DNA of 64,000 bases from positions 62,001 through 126,000 of the forward strand of contig PTJZ01000008.1 of NCBI GenBank assembly GCA_002937455.1. The letters run 5' to 3'. The stretch is from Alphaproteobacteria bacterium MarineAlpha11_Bin1 (GTDB taxonomy: Bacteria > Pseudomonadota > Alphaproteobacteria > MPNO01 > UBA830). Numbering within the stretch: position 1 is the first letter of the stretch; each line of letters begins with the position of its first letter. The notes under the pieces were generated by a model that ran no database searches, was not told the origin of the DNA, and worked only from the letters and a program-made list of their open reading frames with translations. Shown piece by piece: positions 56,093 through 64,000 of the stretch. The translations under genes were made by a program, and so were the position numbers.

Positions 56093-57213
56093 CCGTCTTC
56101 GCCCGTTCCGACACATCAGTACTAGGTCGCTGGTGGTGGACAGTGGACCGGTGGACACTTACCGCAGTCTGCGCTCTTATCGCATTCGGAATTATCATGG
56201 CTTTGGCCGCGAGCCCCGCGGTGGCGGAACGCATTGGACTTGATTACTTTTATTTCGCGCGTCGCCAGCTACTTTATATCCCCGTTACTTTAGGTATCCT
56301 GGTGGCTACCTCCTTGTTGTCCCCCACCGGGGTGTTCCGCGTTGCAGTGGTTACACTGGCGATATTCACGATTCTTCTAGTGGCAACGTTTATAATGGGA
56401 ACCGAAATCAAAGGTGCCCGCCGGTGGATCGAGATCGGACCCATCTCGCTCCAGCCGTCGGAATTCCTTAAGCCCACTTTCGCAGTTGTAGCGGCTTGGC
56501 TTCTTGGATCAGCTAGGACCGGGGACGTCGCGCATGGGAATCTATTATCAATAGCCGCGTTGGGTACCCTAGTTGGATTACTTCTGCTGCAACCCGATGT
56601 AGGAATGGCAGTTGTTATCTCCTCAGTATGGTCCACACAATTCTTTCTCGCCGGTCTGCCACTTTACTGGGCAGTACTTATTTTATTGGGAGGCTTAGGC
56701 GCGATAGCTGCAGCATATTTCTTCTTGGCCCATGTTTCCAGCCGCATTGACCGCTTTCTCGACCCATCATCTGGCGACAGCTACCAAATCGATCGCTCAC
56801 TTGAGGCTTTCATGAACGGCGGCCTTTTCGGTCGCGGACCGGGTGAGGGAACCGTCAAGGAGGTTTTACCGGACGCCCATTCGGACTTTGTTTTTGCGGT
56901 CGCCGGAGAAGAATTTGGCCTTTTTATCTGCCTGATAATCGTTGGCCTATTTGCCTTCGTCGTCCTGCGCGGTTTTGCGAGGGCGCTACAGGAAACAGAT
57001 CTATTCATTTTACTAGCGACTTCAGGGCTATTGGTCCAGTTTGGCTTGCAGGCTGTCATCAACATGAGTTCTACGTTGCGGTTGATGCCAACCAAAGGTA
57101 TGACGCTGCCATTTGTTTCTTATGGTGGATCATCACTGATCGCGATGGGCCTCTGCATAGGGTTTCTGCTTGCCCTGACCCGCAAGCGCGTCGGCCCGGA
57201 GACACTAAGATGA
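56089..57213 (+). CDS. ftsW: SEDS glycosyltransferase FtsW
   Basis: FtsW polymerises septal glycan together with FtsI. The 374-residue membrane protein has about ten helices and conserved SEDS segments: ARRWIEIGPISLQPSEFLK, LLQPDVGMAVVI, DAHSDFVFAVAGEEFG and the terminal RLMPTKGMTLPFVSYGGSS. The conserved catalytic Asp of SEDS proteins is in SRIDRFLDPSSGDSYQ or the DPDG-like loop region. It overlaps both murD and murG by 4 nt. Position inside dcw and the SDFVFAVAGEE motif fix FtsW, not RodA. Confidence 0.97.
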   Translation: MTVFARSDTSVLGRWWWTVDRWTLTAVCALIAFGIIMALAASPAVAERIGLDYFYFARRQLLYIPVTLGILVATSLLSPTGVFRVAVVTLAIFTILLVATFIMGTEIKGARRWIEIGPISLQPSEFLKPTFAVVAAWLLGSARTGDVAHGNLLSIAALGTLVGLLLLQPDVGMAVVISSVWSTQFFLAGLPLYWAVLILLGGLGAIAAAYFFLAHVSSRIDRFLDPSSGDSYQIDRSLEAFMNGGLFGRGPGEGTVKEVLPDAHSDFVFAVAGEEFGLFICLIIVGLFAFVVLRGFARALQETDLFILLATSGLLVQFGLQAVINMSSTLRLMPTKGMTLPFVSYGGSSLIAMGLCIGFLLALTRKRVGPETLR

Positions 57214-58364
57214 CTGGGGGTAGGCATGTTATGTTAGCCGCCGGTGGTACCGGCGGACACATTTCTCCCGCAATTTCTGTAGCGGAGTCACTCTTAGAAC
57301 GCGGTTACACTGTTTCGATAATCACGGACTCTCGGGGCGTGAACCTCGGGATGTCTCTACCCGAAGTCAGAGTATACCGAATTAGTGCTTCGGGTTTCAG
57401 TGGCAATGTTATCGCGAAATCTAAAGCTATATCGTCTATTTGTATTGGTGTGTTTCAGGCACACCTTCTTATCAGGAATTACCGTCCTTGTTGTATAGTC
57501 GGATTTGGCGGATATCCGTCAGTTCCGACGATGCTCGCCGCAACGACGCGCCGCCTGCCGTCGGTTATCCACGAACAAAACGCCGTACTCGGCCGTGCTA
57601 ATCGTTTGGTTGCCCGTTGGGTATCTCGAATCGCTACTTCGTTTACCGAAACAAGAGGAATAGCAACCGGAAATAAATCAAAGGTGGTCGTAACGGGGAA
57701 CCCAGTCCGGCATGCTTTCGCGGACGTTCGAATGCTCCCCTACCCGCCAATCGGACAAAACGGTGGAGGAATAAAGGTTCTTGTTCTTGGCGGAAGCCTC
57801 GGTGCGACAGTTTTCAGTGACATCGTCCCCCGCGCGGTTGCTGAAATGCCAAGTTCTCTCCGACATCACTTTGCGATCGTTCAACAATGTCGTAAAGAAG
57901 ATATTGACCAAACGCGCAAGATATATGAATCGGTCGGCATATCACCGGAACTCTCAACCTTTTTTGAAGACATTCACGAACGCATTGCCGCAGCTCATGT
58001 CGTTATCTCTCGGGCCGGCGCCTCGACCCTTGCCGAGCTAGCAGAAGCGGGTAGGCCCGCGATAGTAGTACCTTACCCGCTAGCACTCGACGATCACCAA
58101 ACGGCGAACGCCCGCTTAGTCCACGATTGTGGAGCCGGATGGTTGATCCCACAAGAAAATTTCACACTAGAAGTTTTGTCTAGCCTCCTGAAAGGTTTCG
58201 TCAATCTCCCGAATACCCTAACTAGCGCCGCAGAGGCAGCAAAATCTTTAGGGGGCCATAACGCAGCAAATGTCGTCGTGGACCAAGTGGAACAATTAAG
58301 CGGGTTACGACCGGGAGGTGGTGCCGGCGAGCCCCCCCGATCGGCAAGGAAGATCGCAGCATGA
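57210..58364 (+). CDS. murG: UDP-GlcNAc--undecaprenyl-PP-MurNAc-pentapeptide GlcNAc transferase
   Basis: MurG adds GlcNAc to lipid I, producing lipid II. The 384-residue GT-B protein begins with the Gly-rich loop [19 protein letters not shown], then [29 protein letters not shown], a second Gly-rich loop [10 protein letters not shown], and [19 protein letters not shown] in the UDP-GlcNAc-binding half. Length is slightly above the usual 355-365, from a Gly/Pro-rich C-terminal tail. It is membrane-associated on the cytosolic side. It overlaps ftsW and murC by 4 nt each. Confidence 0.97.
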   Translation: MTGGRHVMLAAGGTGGHISPAISVAESLLERGYTVSIITDSRGVNLGMSLPEVRVYRISASGFSGNVIAKSKAISSICIGVFQAHLLIRNYRPCCIVGFGGYPSVPTMLAATTRRLPSVIHEQNAVLGRANRLVARWVSRIATSFTETRGIATGNKSKVVVTGNPVRHAFADVRMLPYPPIGQNGGGIKVLVLGGSLGATVFSDIVPRAVAEMPSSLRHHFAIVQQCRKEDIDQTRKIYESVGISPELSTFFEDIHERIAAAHVVISRAGASTLAELAEAGRPAIVVPYPLALDDHQTANARLVHDCGAGWLIPQENFTLEVLSSLLKGFVNLPNTLTSAAEAAKSLGGHNAANVVVDQVEQLSGLRPGGGAGEPPRSARKIAA

Positions 58365-59806
58365 CTGTTCTTCCCCTCAATATTGGCACAATTCATTTCG
58401 TTGGTATTGGTGGAATCGGAATGAGTGGAATTGCCGAGATCCTGCATAACCTCAATTATTCTATTCAGGGAAGTGACATTGCGGATAATGCAAACGTGAG
58501 ACGCCTCCGCCGCCTTGGGATCGACATTTCCGTCGGCCATGCCGCCGAAAATATTCGTGAGGCGGAAGTTGTCGTCATATCTTCTGCAGTCAAGCCAAAC
58601 AACATAGAAATCTTGGAAGCGCGATCCCGCCTGATCCCAGTGGTTCCGCGAGCAGAAATGCTTGCAGAAATTATGCGGCTAAAGTGGGGAATTTCGGTTG
58701 CCGGTACACACGGGAAAACTACAACCACATCGATCATAGCTTCGATACTAGACGCTGGTCGGTTTGATCCCACCGTTATCAACGGCGGCATCATAAATGC
58801 TTACGGTACAAATGCCCGCCTAGGTAGCGGGGAATGGATCATCGTGGAAGCCGACGAATCCGATGGAACATTTACGAAGTTGCCTTCCACTATCGCAGTA
58901 GTGACAAATATCGATGCCGAGCACCTAGATTACTACGGAGATTTCGAGACCCTTAAGATCGCATTCGTCAAATTCGTCCAGAACATTCCGTTTTACGGAT
59001 TTGCTACAATGTGTATCGACGATGCCGAGGTACAAGCCTTGATACCTCAGGTTTCAGATCGACGGGTCATTACTTATGGTTTTAGCCCGCAGGCCGATTT
59101 TCGGGCAATAGACGTATCGTCAAATCCTGCAGGTTCAAGCTTCACGGTTGTGGCTTCCAACAGAGGCGCGTCGCAATCCATTGAGCTCGGGCGGTTCGCC
59201 ATGCCGATGGTTGGAGATCATAATATCCGCAATACGCTGGCGGCGATCGCGATCGCTACAGAGATGGGTGTACACGCCGACGTGGTTCGCGAAGCTTTGG
59301 GGGATTTCAGTGGCGTCAAACGTCGGTTTACCCAAGCCGGTACAGTAAATGAGGTTACAATCATCGACGACTATGGGCACCACCCTGTCGAGATTTCAGC
59401 GGTTCTTGCCGCGGCGCGGACCAGTTCGCGCCGCAACGTTATCGCTGTTGTTCAGCCGCACCGCTACACGCGTCTTCGAGATCTGTTCGACGATTTCTGT
59501 ACCTGTTTCAATGATGCAGATACCGTCATCGTCGCAGACATATACGCTGCCGGCGAGACGCCGATAGAGGGTTATGACCGAGACACCTTAATCGAAGGTA
59601 TACGCAGCCGAGGACATCGAAATGTTTTAGCATTGGAAAACGCCAACGCCCTACCCAAACTAATTTCCGAAATAGCACGCCCATACGATTATGTGATCTG
59701 TTTAGGGGCCGGCAATATTACGGCATGGGCTAACGATCTACCCGGCAAGCTGTCAGATTTCTGGCGCACGGATAATGAAGCAGCAACATCAGTGGGAGGT
59801 GTCTGA
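58361..59806 (+). CDS. murC: UDP-MurNAc--L-alanine ligase
   Basis: MurC starts the stem peptide by adding L-alanine. The 481-residue protein has a Rossmann N-terminus ([20 protein letters not shown]), the ATP loop [30 protein letters not shown] and [13 protein letters not shown], and [16 protein letters not shown] in the C-terminal domain. All are MurC-specific. Length is normal. It overlaps murG by 4 nt and its TGA shares its last base with the murB ATG (TGATG). Confidence 0.98.
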   Translation: MTVLPLNIGTIHFVGIGGIGMSGIAEILHNLNYSIQGSDIADNANVRRLRRLGIDISVGHAAENIREAEVVVISSAVKPNNIEILEARSRLIPVVPRAEMLAEIMRLKWGISVAGTHGKTTTTSIIASILDAGRFDPTVINGGIINAYGTNARLGSGEWIIVEADESDGTFTKLPSTIAVVTNIDAEHLDYYGDFETLKIAFVKFVQNIPFYGFATMCIDDAEVQALIPQVSDRRVITYGFSPQADFRAIDVSSNPAGSSFTVVASNRGASQSIELGRFAMPMVGDHNIRNTLAAIAIATEMGVHADVVREALGDFSGVKRRFTQAGTVNEVTIIDDYGHHPVEISAVLAAARTSSRRNVIAVVQPHRYTRLRDLFDDFCTCFNDADTVIVADIYAAGETPIEGYDRDTLIEGIRSRGHRNVLALENANALPKLISEIARPYDYVICLGAGNITAWANDLPGKLSDFWRTDNEAATSVGGV

Positions 59807-60732
59807 TGTTAGCCCGAGCGTCAACAGATCTCTTCGCATCCCTGCCCCCCACTCGCGGCGAGATTTCGATAAACGCTTCTTTAGCTGGCATCACTTGGTT
59901 TCGGACTGGCGGAACTGCAGAAGTCCTATTTCTCCCGGCTGATACCGACGATCTAAAGAGTTTCATCGAGTCTTTAGATAAGGAGATCGATATCACGGTT
60001 TTGGGTTTAGGTTCTAACGCGTTGATTCGGGATGGCGGCGTGCCCGGAGTGGTCATACATCTTGGCAAAAATTTCGGAGAAGTCACGTTTGACGGGGATG
60101 ACGTTATCGCGGGCGCCGGGGCGCTAGACGTAACGGTCTCCCGTTCGTGTCATGAGCGGCGGCTGGCCGGACTCGAATTTCTCAATGGTATACCGGGCAT
60201 GATAGGCGGCGCGCTTCGGATGAATGCTGGCGCCTACGGGTCCGAAATCTCGGACGTTCTGATATCCGCAGAGGCCATGGATTCCTCTGGAAAGATACGT
60301 AAGTTATCGAAGTCCGATTTCGGGTTTTCGTATCGACGCTGCTCGGTAGACGAAGACTGGATCTTCCTCTCCGCTCGCTTACGCGGGGTGCCTAGCGACC
60401 ATGCAGCGATCGCCAAACGGATGTCGCAAATCAAGGCCAGCCGAAAATCCACCCAACCAATCCAGGAACGAACCGGCGGTTCTACATTCAAAAATCCCCC
60501 CGACTCCCCCGCCTGGGAACTGATCGACGCAGCTGGTTGCCGTGGCCTTGTCGTCGGGGATGCCATGGTGTCCGAACAGCATTGTAATTTTCTGATAAAT
60601 CGCGGAAACGCAACTGCCGCTGACCTAGAATGCCTGGGCGAAGAAGTCCGCCAACGGGTCAGGGCCCACTCGGGAATTTTGTTGGAATGGGAAATTCGGC
60701 TGATAGGCATCCCGGCGAAAGATGCATCATGA
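59806..60732 (+). CDS. murB: UDP-N-acetylenolpyruvoylglucosamine reductase
   Basis: MurB reduces UDP-GlcNAc-enolpyruvate to UDP-MurNAc with NADPH and FAD. The 308-residue protein has a FAD-binding (PCMH-type) N-terminal domain with TWFRTGGTAEVLF and GLGSNALIRDGGVPGVVIHL, GIPGMIGGALRMNAGAYG in the middle, and a C-terminal domain with GGSTFKNP carrying the proton-donor Ser. Length suits a type II enzyme. The start shares the TGATG junction with murC and the stop overlaps ddl by 4 nt. Confidence 0.97.
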   Translation: MLARASTDLFASLPPTRGEISINASLAGITWFRTGGTAEVLFLPADTDDLKSFIESLDKEIDITVLGLGSNALIRDGGVPGVVIHLGKNFGEVTFDGDDVIAGAGALDVTVSRSCHERRLAGLEFLNGIPGMIGGALRMNAGAYGSEISDVLISAEAMDSSGKIRKLSKSDFGFSYRRCSVDEDWIFLSARLRGVPSDHAAIAKRMSQIKASRKSTQPIQERTGGSTFKNPPDSPAWELIDAAGCRGLVVGDAMVSEQHCNFLINRGNATAADLECLGEEVRQRVRAHSGILLEWEIRLIGIPAKDAS

Positions 60733-61649
60733 GTACCTCTGTAGCTTTACTGACGGGTGGGTGGTCAGGTGAACGAGAGGTATCCCTGATGGCTGGCGAA
60801 AATATCGCCGCTGCCCTTCGCGAGGCAGGCTATGAAGTACAGGAAATCGACGTAACGCAGGATATAACGTCCTTATTAAACGATCTGACCCCGCCCCCGG
60901 ACATAGTCTATAATGCGTTGCACGGACCTTACGGAGAAGACGGCTGCATTCAGGGCATTCTGGAGTGCCTGGGCGTCAGATACACGCATTCCGGCGTACT
61001 TGCTTCAGCAATGGCCATGAGCAAACCAATGGCGAAATATCTGTTCAAGGCAGCGGGCATCCCCAGCCCGGAATATTGTGTCGTCTCACGCGCCGATTTC
61101 GAGGCAGGAAAACGTATTGACCTTCCATATGTAATAAAACCTCTAAATGAAGGCTCCAGCATCGGTATTCGGATTATCCGGACAGAGAAAGACGTCGCGG
61201 TACTAGGCGACGAAATCTGGGGCTATGGAAACCAAATGATGCTGGAAAGTTTCATTAACGGCCGGGAGATCACAGTATCTGTTCTGGGCGATAGGGCACT
61301 TGGCGTCACGGAAATACGCGGTCTTGAGGGTTTTTATGATTATGAAGCCAAGTATACCGAGGGGCGAGCTGAACATCTCGTTCCAGCGCCTATTCACGCA
61401 GATGCCTACAAAGCCGCTCTGGATTACGCGTTAAGAGCGCACCGGGCACTGGGATGCCGAGGGGTATCGCGAGCTGATCTGATATATGACGATCGCGACG
61501 GAGAACCCGGCAATCTATATCTCCTTGAAGTCAACACACAGCCAGGGATGACTCCGTTATCTCTCGTTCCCGAGCAGGCCGCCCATGCCGGAATCAACTT
61601 CAGCGACTTAGTTTGCTGGATCGTGGAGAACGCATCATGCGATGGATAA
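60729..61649 (+). CDS. ddl: D-alanine--D-alanine ligase
   Basis: Ddl makes the D-Ala-D-Ala dipeptide used by MurF. The 306-residue ATP-grasp protein starts VALLTGGWSGEREVSLMAGE, then NALHGPYGEDGCIQGILECL, SKPMAKYLFKAAGIPSPEY, PLNEGSSIGIRI and LLEVNTQPGMTPLSLVPEQA. ATG 60729 forms an ATGA overlap with murB and gives the right N-terminus; the frame extends upstream inside murB to 60630, which is rejected. Its end overlaps ftsQ by 13 nt. Confidence 0.96.
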   Translation: MSTSVALLTGGWSGEREVSLMAGENIAAALREAGYEVQEIDVTQDITSLLNDLTPPPDIVYNALHGPYGEDGCIQGILECLGVRYTHSGVLASAMAMSKPMAKYLFKAAGIPSPEYCVVSRADFEAGKRIDLPYVIKPLNEGSSIGIRIIRTEKDVAVLGDEIWGYGNQMMLESFINGREITVSVLGDRALGVTEIRGLEGFYDYEAKYTEGRAEHLVPAPIHADAYKAALDYALRAHRALGCRGVSRADLIYDDRDGEPGNLYLLEVNTQPGMTPLSLVPEQAAHAGINFSDLVCWIVENASCDG

Positions 61650-62512
61650 GTCATAGGCGCTCAATGAGTTTAAATGGCAAACTAACAAAGAATACGCGGA
61701 AACGCCGTATTCCGCGATTGGGGCGATATTCTCTCCGTAGCATAGGCGTTGCCTGTTGTTTTGTGTTTGCTGTTGGGGGATCAACCTGGGTATGGAATTC
61801 CAGTTGGCCAGACAAGGCTTTACATTTGGTTTGGCAGTCTGTCGCAAAACATATGGCTGGATCAGGCTTGCGGGTAGAAGAAGTGGTGCTTCAGGGACGC
61901 CGTAACGCGTCTGCCGACCGTATTAGAAATGTTCTCGGGATCCAACGTGGAACGCCACTTTTAGCAATCAACTTGCAACAGCTCCGCCAACAGCTTGAAA
62001 CCCTGCCGTGGATCCGGTTCGCGAGCTTGGAACGACAGTACCCAAATATTATTCACGTAAAAATCGCCGAGCGCCGACCGATCGCTCTTTGGCAGCGCGA
62101 AAACAAGTTGGTACTTGTCGACGAGGGTGGGACCATAATCACATCCAATAAATTGGAAAAATTCAGCAACCTTATTGTGGTAGTTGGTAAGGGCGCCCCT
62201 CTTGAGGCCGCATCACTGATGTCCTTTCTTGAGCAGGAACCGAAGTTAAAACAACGGGTCAACGCGGCGGTACGCGTTGGGGATCGTCGGTGGAATATCC
62301 ATATGGATAATGGAGTTCATGTTCGTTTGCCGGAAAAACGCCCTGAAGTAGCTTGGCGGCGGTTTGCCCGGCTCGAACAAAAACACAAACTTTTGAAACA
62401 AAATCTGTTGTCGATCGATCTGCGAATACCGGACCAGATGATTGTCCGAACCCGCACCGCTCCCCCGATAACGAACCATAATGTCAATCATCAAGAGGGA
62501 AAAAATACCTGA
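61637..62512 (+). CDS. ftsQ: Cell division protein FtsQ
   Basis: FtsQ is a bitopic divisome protein and the main hub of the FtsQLB complex. The 291-residue protein has a basic cytoplasmic N-terminus, one membrane segment (about residues 37-56, SIGVACCFVFAVGGSTWVW), a POTRA domain (VEEVVLQGRRNASADRIRNV followed by GIQRGTPLLAINL), and the beta domain (about 150-260). ATG 61637 has GGAG 9 nt upstream and overlaps ddl by 13 nt; ATG 61664 is possible. The position between ddl and ftsA is standard. Confidence 0.94.
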   Translation: MRWISHRRSMSLNGKLTKNTRKRRIPRLGRYSLRSIGVACCFVFAVGGSTWVWNSSWPDKALHLVWQSVAKHMAGSGLRVEEVVLQGRRNASADRIRNVLGIQRGTPLLAINLQQLRQQLETLPWIRFASLERQYPNIIHVKIAERRPIALWQRENKLVLVDEGGTIITSNKLEKFSNLIVVVGKGAPLEAASLMSFLEQEPKLKQRVNAAVRVGDRRWNIHMDNGVHVRLPEKRPEVAWRRFARLEQKHKLLKQNLLSIDLRIPDQMIVRTRTAPPITNHNVNHQEGKNT

Positions 62513-62558
62513 TGTTGATAGTTTCCAATTTGTATTTGATTCGGAGAAATTATTGAAT

Positions 62559-63803
62559 ATGCCAAAACTACGCACCGGTATTATTGCAGCGCTTGATGTT
62601 GGCAGTTCCAAAGTTTGCTGTTTCATCGCTCATATGAATGCCGAAGGTGGAATACGTGTCATCGGCGTTGCTCAGCAGGCATCTGCAGGCGTTCGAAATG
62701 GCTCCGTTATCGATATGGAAGCCGCCCAGAATGCCATTCTAACGGCGATAAGTGCAGCCGAAGAACTCGCCGGGGAGCGAATCGACCGCATATTCGTCAA
62801 TTTATCTGCCGGTCTAATATATTCGCATATTCAAGACATCGAAGTTTCCATTGCCGGACACGAAATCGCCGGGACAGATATCCAGCGGGCGAGAGAGCGA
62901 AACTTCCAGATTGAGCAGCCGGAGGACCGAGAACTAATCCATTGCCTACCTGTGGGATATTCAATTGACGGCAATCGTGGCATCCACGATCCACGTGGGA
63001 TGTTCGGCGAGCAGCTCGGCGTGAGCTTCCATCGGATAAACGCAACGCCGGGACCTGTTCGAAATTTAAAGAACTGTGTCGCCCGCTGTCATCTCGATAT
63101 CGAAGAAATTATCGTTTCACCGTACGCTGCCGGACTGTCCTGCTTAGTCGAAGACGAAAAAGATCTCGGCGTGACTCTAGTCGATATGGGGGGTGGAACG
63201 ACGACAATCGGCGTTTTCTATGACGGCCAAGTAGTTTTTGCAGATTCGATCTCGGTTGGTGGCAGCCACGTAACTAACGACATCGCACGTGGACTTTCCA
63301 CGCCTGTTGTTCACGCGGAGAGGATGAAGATTTTATATGGGAGCGCGGTCCCTTCGCAGTCCGACGATAACGAAATCATCGATGTCCCTCTGGTTGGTGA
63401 GGACGATCACAATAATCCCAATCACGTACCACGTTCGATTTTAACCGGCATTATCCAACCCCGGGTTGAGGAAACTCTCGAGTTGGTTCGTGAGAGCCTT
63501 GAGGTTAGTGGTGCTGATCGGGTCTCGGGCCGTCGATTAGTGTTGACTGGCGGTGCATCCCAACTTCACGGCGTACAGGAACTAGCGAGTATGGTGCTAG
63601 AAAAACAGGTCCGTATCGGCCGCCCGCTGAGAATCAGCGGTTTAGCCGAGGCAACCAGCGGTCCAGCCTTTTCGACCTGCGCGGGGCTCTTGCGTTACGG
63701 CGTTGAGAAATTCGCGGGTACTATTGAAGACACCCCCGCCAATGAAAACATCCCGTCAAGTCGAATATCTCGGATCAGCCAATGGCTAAAAGAAAGTTTC
63801 TGA
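62559..63803 (+). CDS. ftsA: Cell division protein FtsA
   Basis: FtsA is an actin-like ATPase that ties FtsZ to the membrane. The 414-residue protein from ATG 62559 has phosphate 1 (GIIAALDVGSSKVCCFIAHM), the 1C domain (about 85-165), phosphate 2 (VTLVDMGGGTTTIGVFYDG), the adenosine motif (RLVLTGGASQLHGVQELAS), and a C-terminal amphipathic membrane helix (ISRISQWLKESF). The frame extends upstream to ATG 62481, which overlaps ftsQ; GGAG is 12 nt before 62559 and 5-6 nt before a TTG at 62553, so the exact start is unsettled. ftsZ starts 119 bp downstream. Confidence 0.93.
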   Translation: MPKLRTGIIAALDVGSSKVCCFIAHMNAEGGIRVIGVAQQASAGVRNGSVIDMEAAQNAILTAISAAEELAGERIDRIFVNLSAGLIYSHIQDIEVSIAGHEIAGTDIQRARERNFQIEQPEDRELIHCLPVGYSIDGNRGIHDPRGMFGEQLGVSFHRINATPGPVRNLKNCVARCHLDIEEIIVSPYAAGLSCLVEDEKDLGVTLVDMGGGTTTIGVFYDGQVVFADSISVGGSHVTNDIARGLSTPVVHAERMKILYGSAVPSQSDDNEIIDVPLVGEDDHNNPNHVPRSILTGIIQPRVEETLELVRESLEVSGADRVSGRRLVLTGGASQLHGVQELASMVLEKQVRIGRPLRISGLAEATSGPAFSTCAGLLRYGVEKFAGTIEDTPANENIPSSRISRISQWLKESF

Positions 63804-63872
63804 AAATATGACCAGCCCATGATCAAACGACTTTTAACCCAATCCGCCGCAGGTTCGCGGCACCATCGAACT

Positions 63873-63896
63873 GGGTGGACAACCACCACCCGTTTT
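63873..63896 (+). terminator. Terminator-like hairpin between ftsA and ftsZ
   Basis: GGGTGG (63873-63878) pairs with CCACCC (63886-63891) around a 7-nt loop and is followed by G and four T. It lies 70 nt past the ftsA stop and 27 nt before the ftsZ RBS. It could limit read-through into ftsZ, or just structure the ftsZ leader. The T-run is short. Confidence 0.4.
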
Positions 63897-63922
63897 ATCC
63901 CTTCCCCGGCTAGGAGGCCTAA

Positions 63923-64000
63923 ATGACTATTAACCTTACTGTTCCCGACTCTCAGGACCATCTGAAACCTCGGATAACCGTTATCGGCGTCGGCGGCGCA
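63923..64000 (+). CDS. ftsZ: Cell division protein FtsZ (5' end only)
   Basis: Twenty-six codons are visible, starting MTINLTVPDSQDHLKPRI and ending with TVIGVGGA at the window edge, which is the beginning of the GTPase domain of FtsZ (the next residues in family members are GGNAVNNM). AGGAGG lies 8 nt before the ATG. FtsZ polymerises into the Z ring. Its place after ftsA fits the cluster. The rest lies outside the window. Confidence 0.9.
   Translation, partial: MTINLTVPDSQDHLKPRITVIGVGGA

Overview
The window is a piece of an alphaproteobacterial chromosome of middling GC content. Three things point to this group: a circularly permuted, two-piece tmRNA gene whose tag begins ANDN; an SspB adaptor of the alphaproteobacterial type next to it; and the order amidase - rnpB - mraZ - dcw cluster. 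I see no tRNA, rRNA, CRISPR array, transposase, integrase or prophage gene. Most of the window is core biosynthesis and division, with two blocks of catabolic genes.

Layout. 1-7044 (minus): a molybdenum-hydroxylase locus (CoxL-, CoxM- and CoxS-like subunits, with two different catalytic subunits, one cut by the window edge) and a flavoprotein of the ketosteroid-dehydrogenase/fumarate-reductase type. 7641-13201 (minus): mreB-mreC-mreD-mrdA-rodA, the rod-shape machinery. 13284-18663 (minus): ilvB-ilvN-ilvC-leuA, branched-chain amino acid synthesis, with structured leaders ahead of ilvB and leuA. 18812-23550 (minus): hflK-hflC-DUF2065-degP-miaA, membrane and periplasmic quality control plus tRNA modification. 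23737-25774 (plus): an Mrp-type Fe-S carrier and a metallo-beta-lactamase-fold hydrolase. 25886-27792 (minus): thyA-folA and an L,D-transpeptidase-like gene. 27873-31123 (plus): ssrA (tmRNA), sspB, a truncated class I fumarase, a Mug-like glycosylase and a 2-dehydropantoate 2-reductase family gene. 31341-35822: a RidA-family gene, a small ribbon-helix-helix protein and a giant AsmA-family protein. 36068-44730 (minus): a probable four-gene catabolic operon (amidohydrolase, 5-oxoprolinase-like, DUF1445/D-glutamate-cyclase-like, FAD-linked oxidase) preceded by an acyl-CoA synthetase. 44849-46412 (plus): an EamA transporter and a peptidoglycan amidase. 46444-46848: RNase P RNA. 47144-64000 (plus): the complete order mraZ-rsmH-ftsL-ftsI-murE-murF-mraY-murD-ftsW-murG-murC-murB-ddl-ftsQ-ftsA, then the first 26 codons of ftsZ.

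How it works together. The dcw cluster makes lipid II and the divisome. The mre/mrd cluster makes the elongation machine, and the amidase and L,D-transpeptidase-like genes remodel or crosslink the wall. MurE carries the DNPR motif typical of meso-diaminopimelate enzymes. tmRNA tags stalled peptides and SspB, encoded about 300 bp away, would deliver them to ClpXP. HflKC and DegP cover membrane and periplasmic proteolysis.

Most interesting signals: the ssrA-sspB pair with a short ten-codon tag; the leuA leader (operator-like repeat, small ORF, nested hairpin); an attenuator-like fold before ilvB; a fumarase cut exactly at a conserved motif; perfect palindromes ahead of the molybdenum-hydroxylase genes; a Mug-family protein without the catalytic Asn; the oxoprolinase/D-glutamate-cyclase operon; and an operator-like repeat at the predicted mraZ start site. 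No wholly new multi-gene system stands out. Start positions were chosen from RBS, overlap and family N-terminus, and several differ from the longest possible reading frame.
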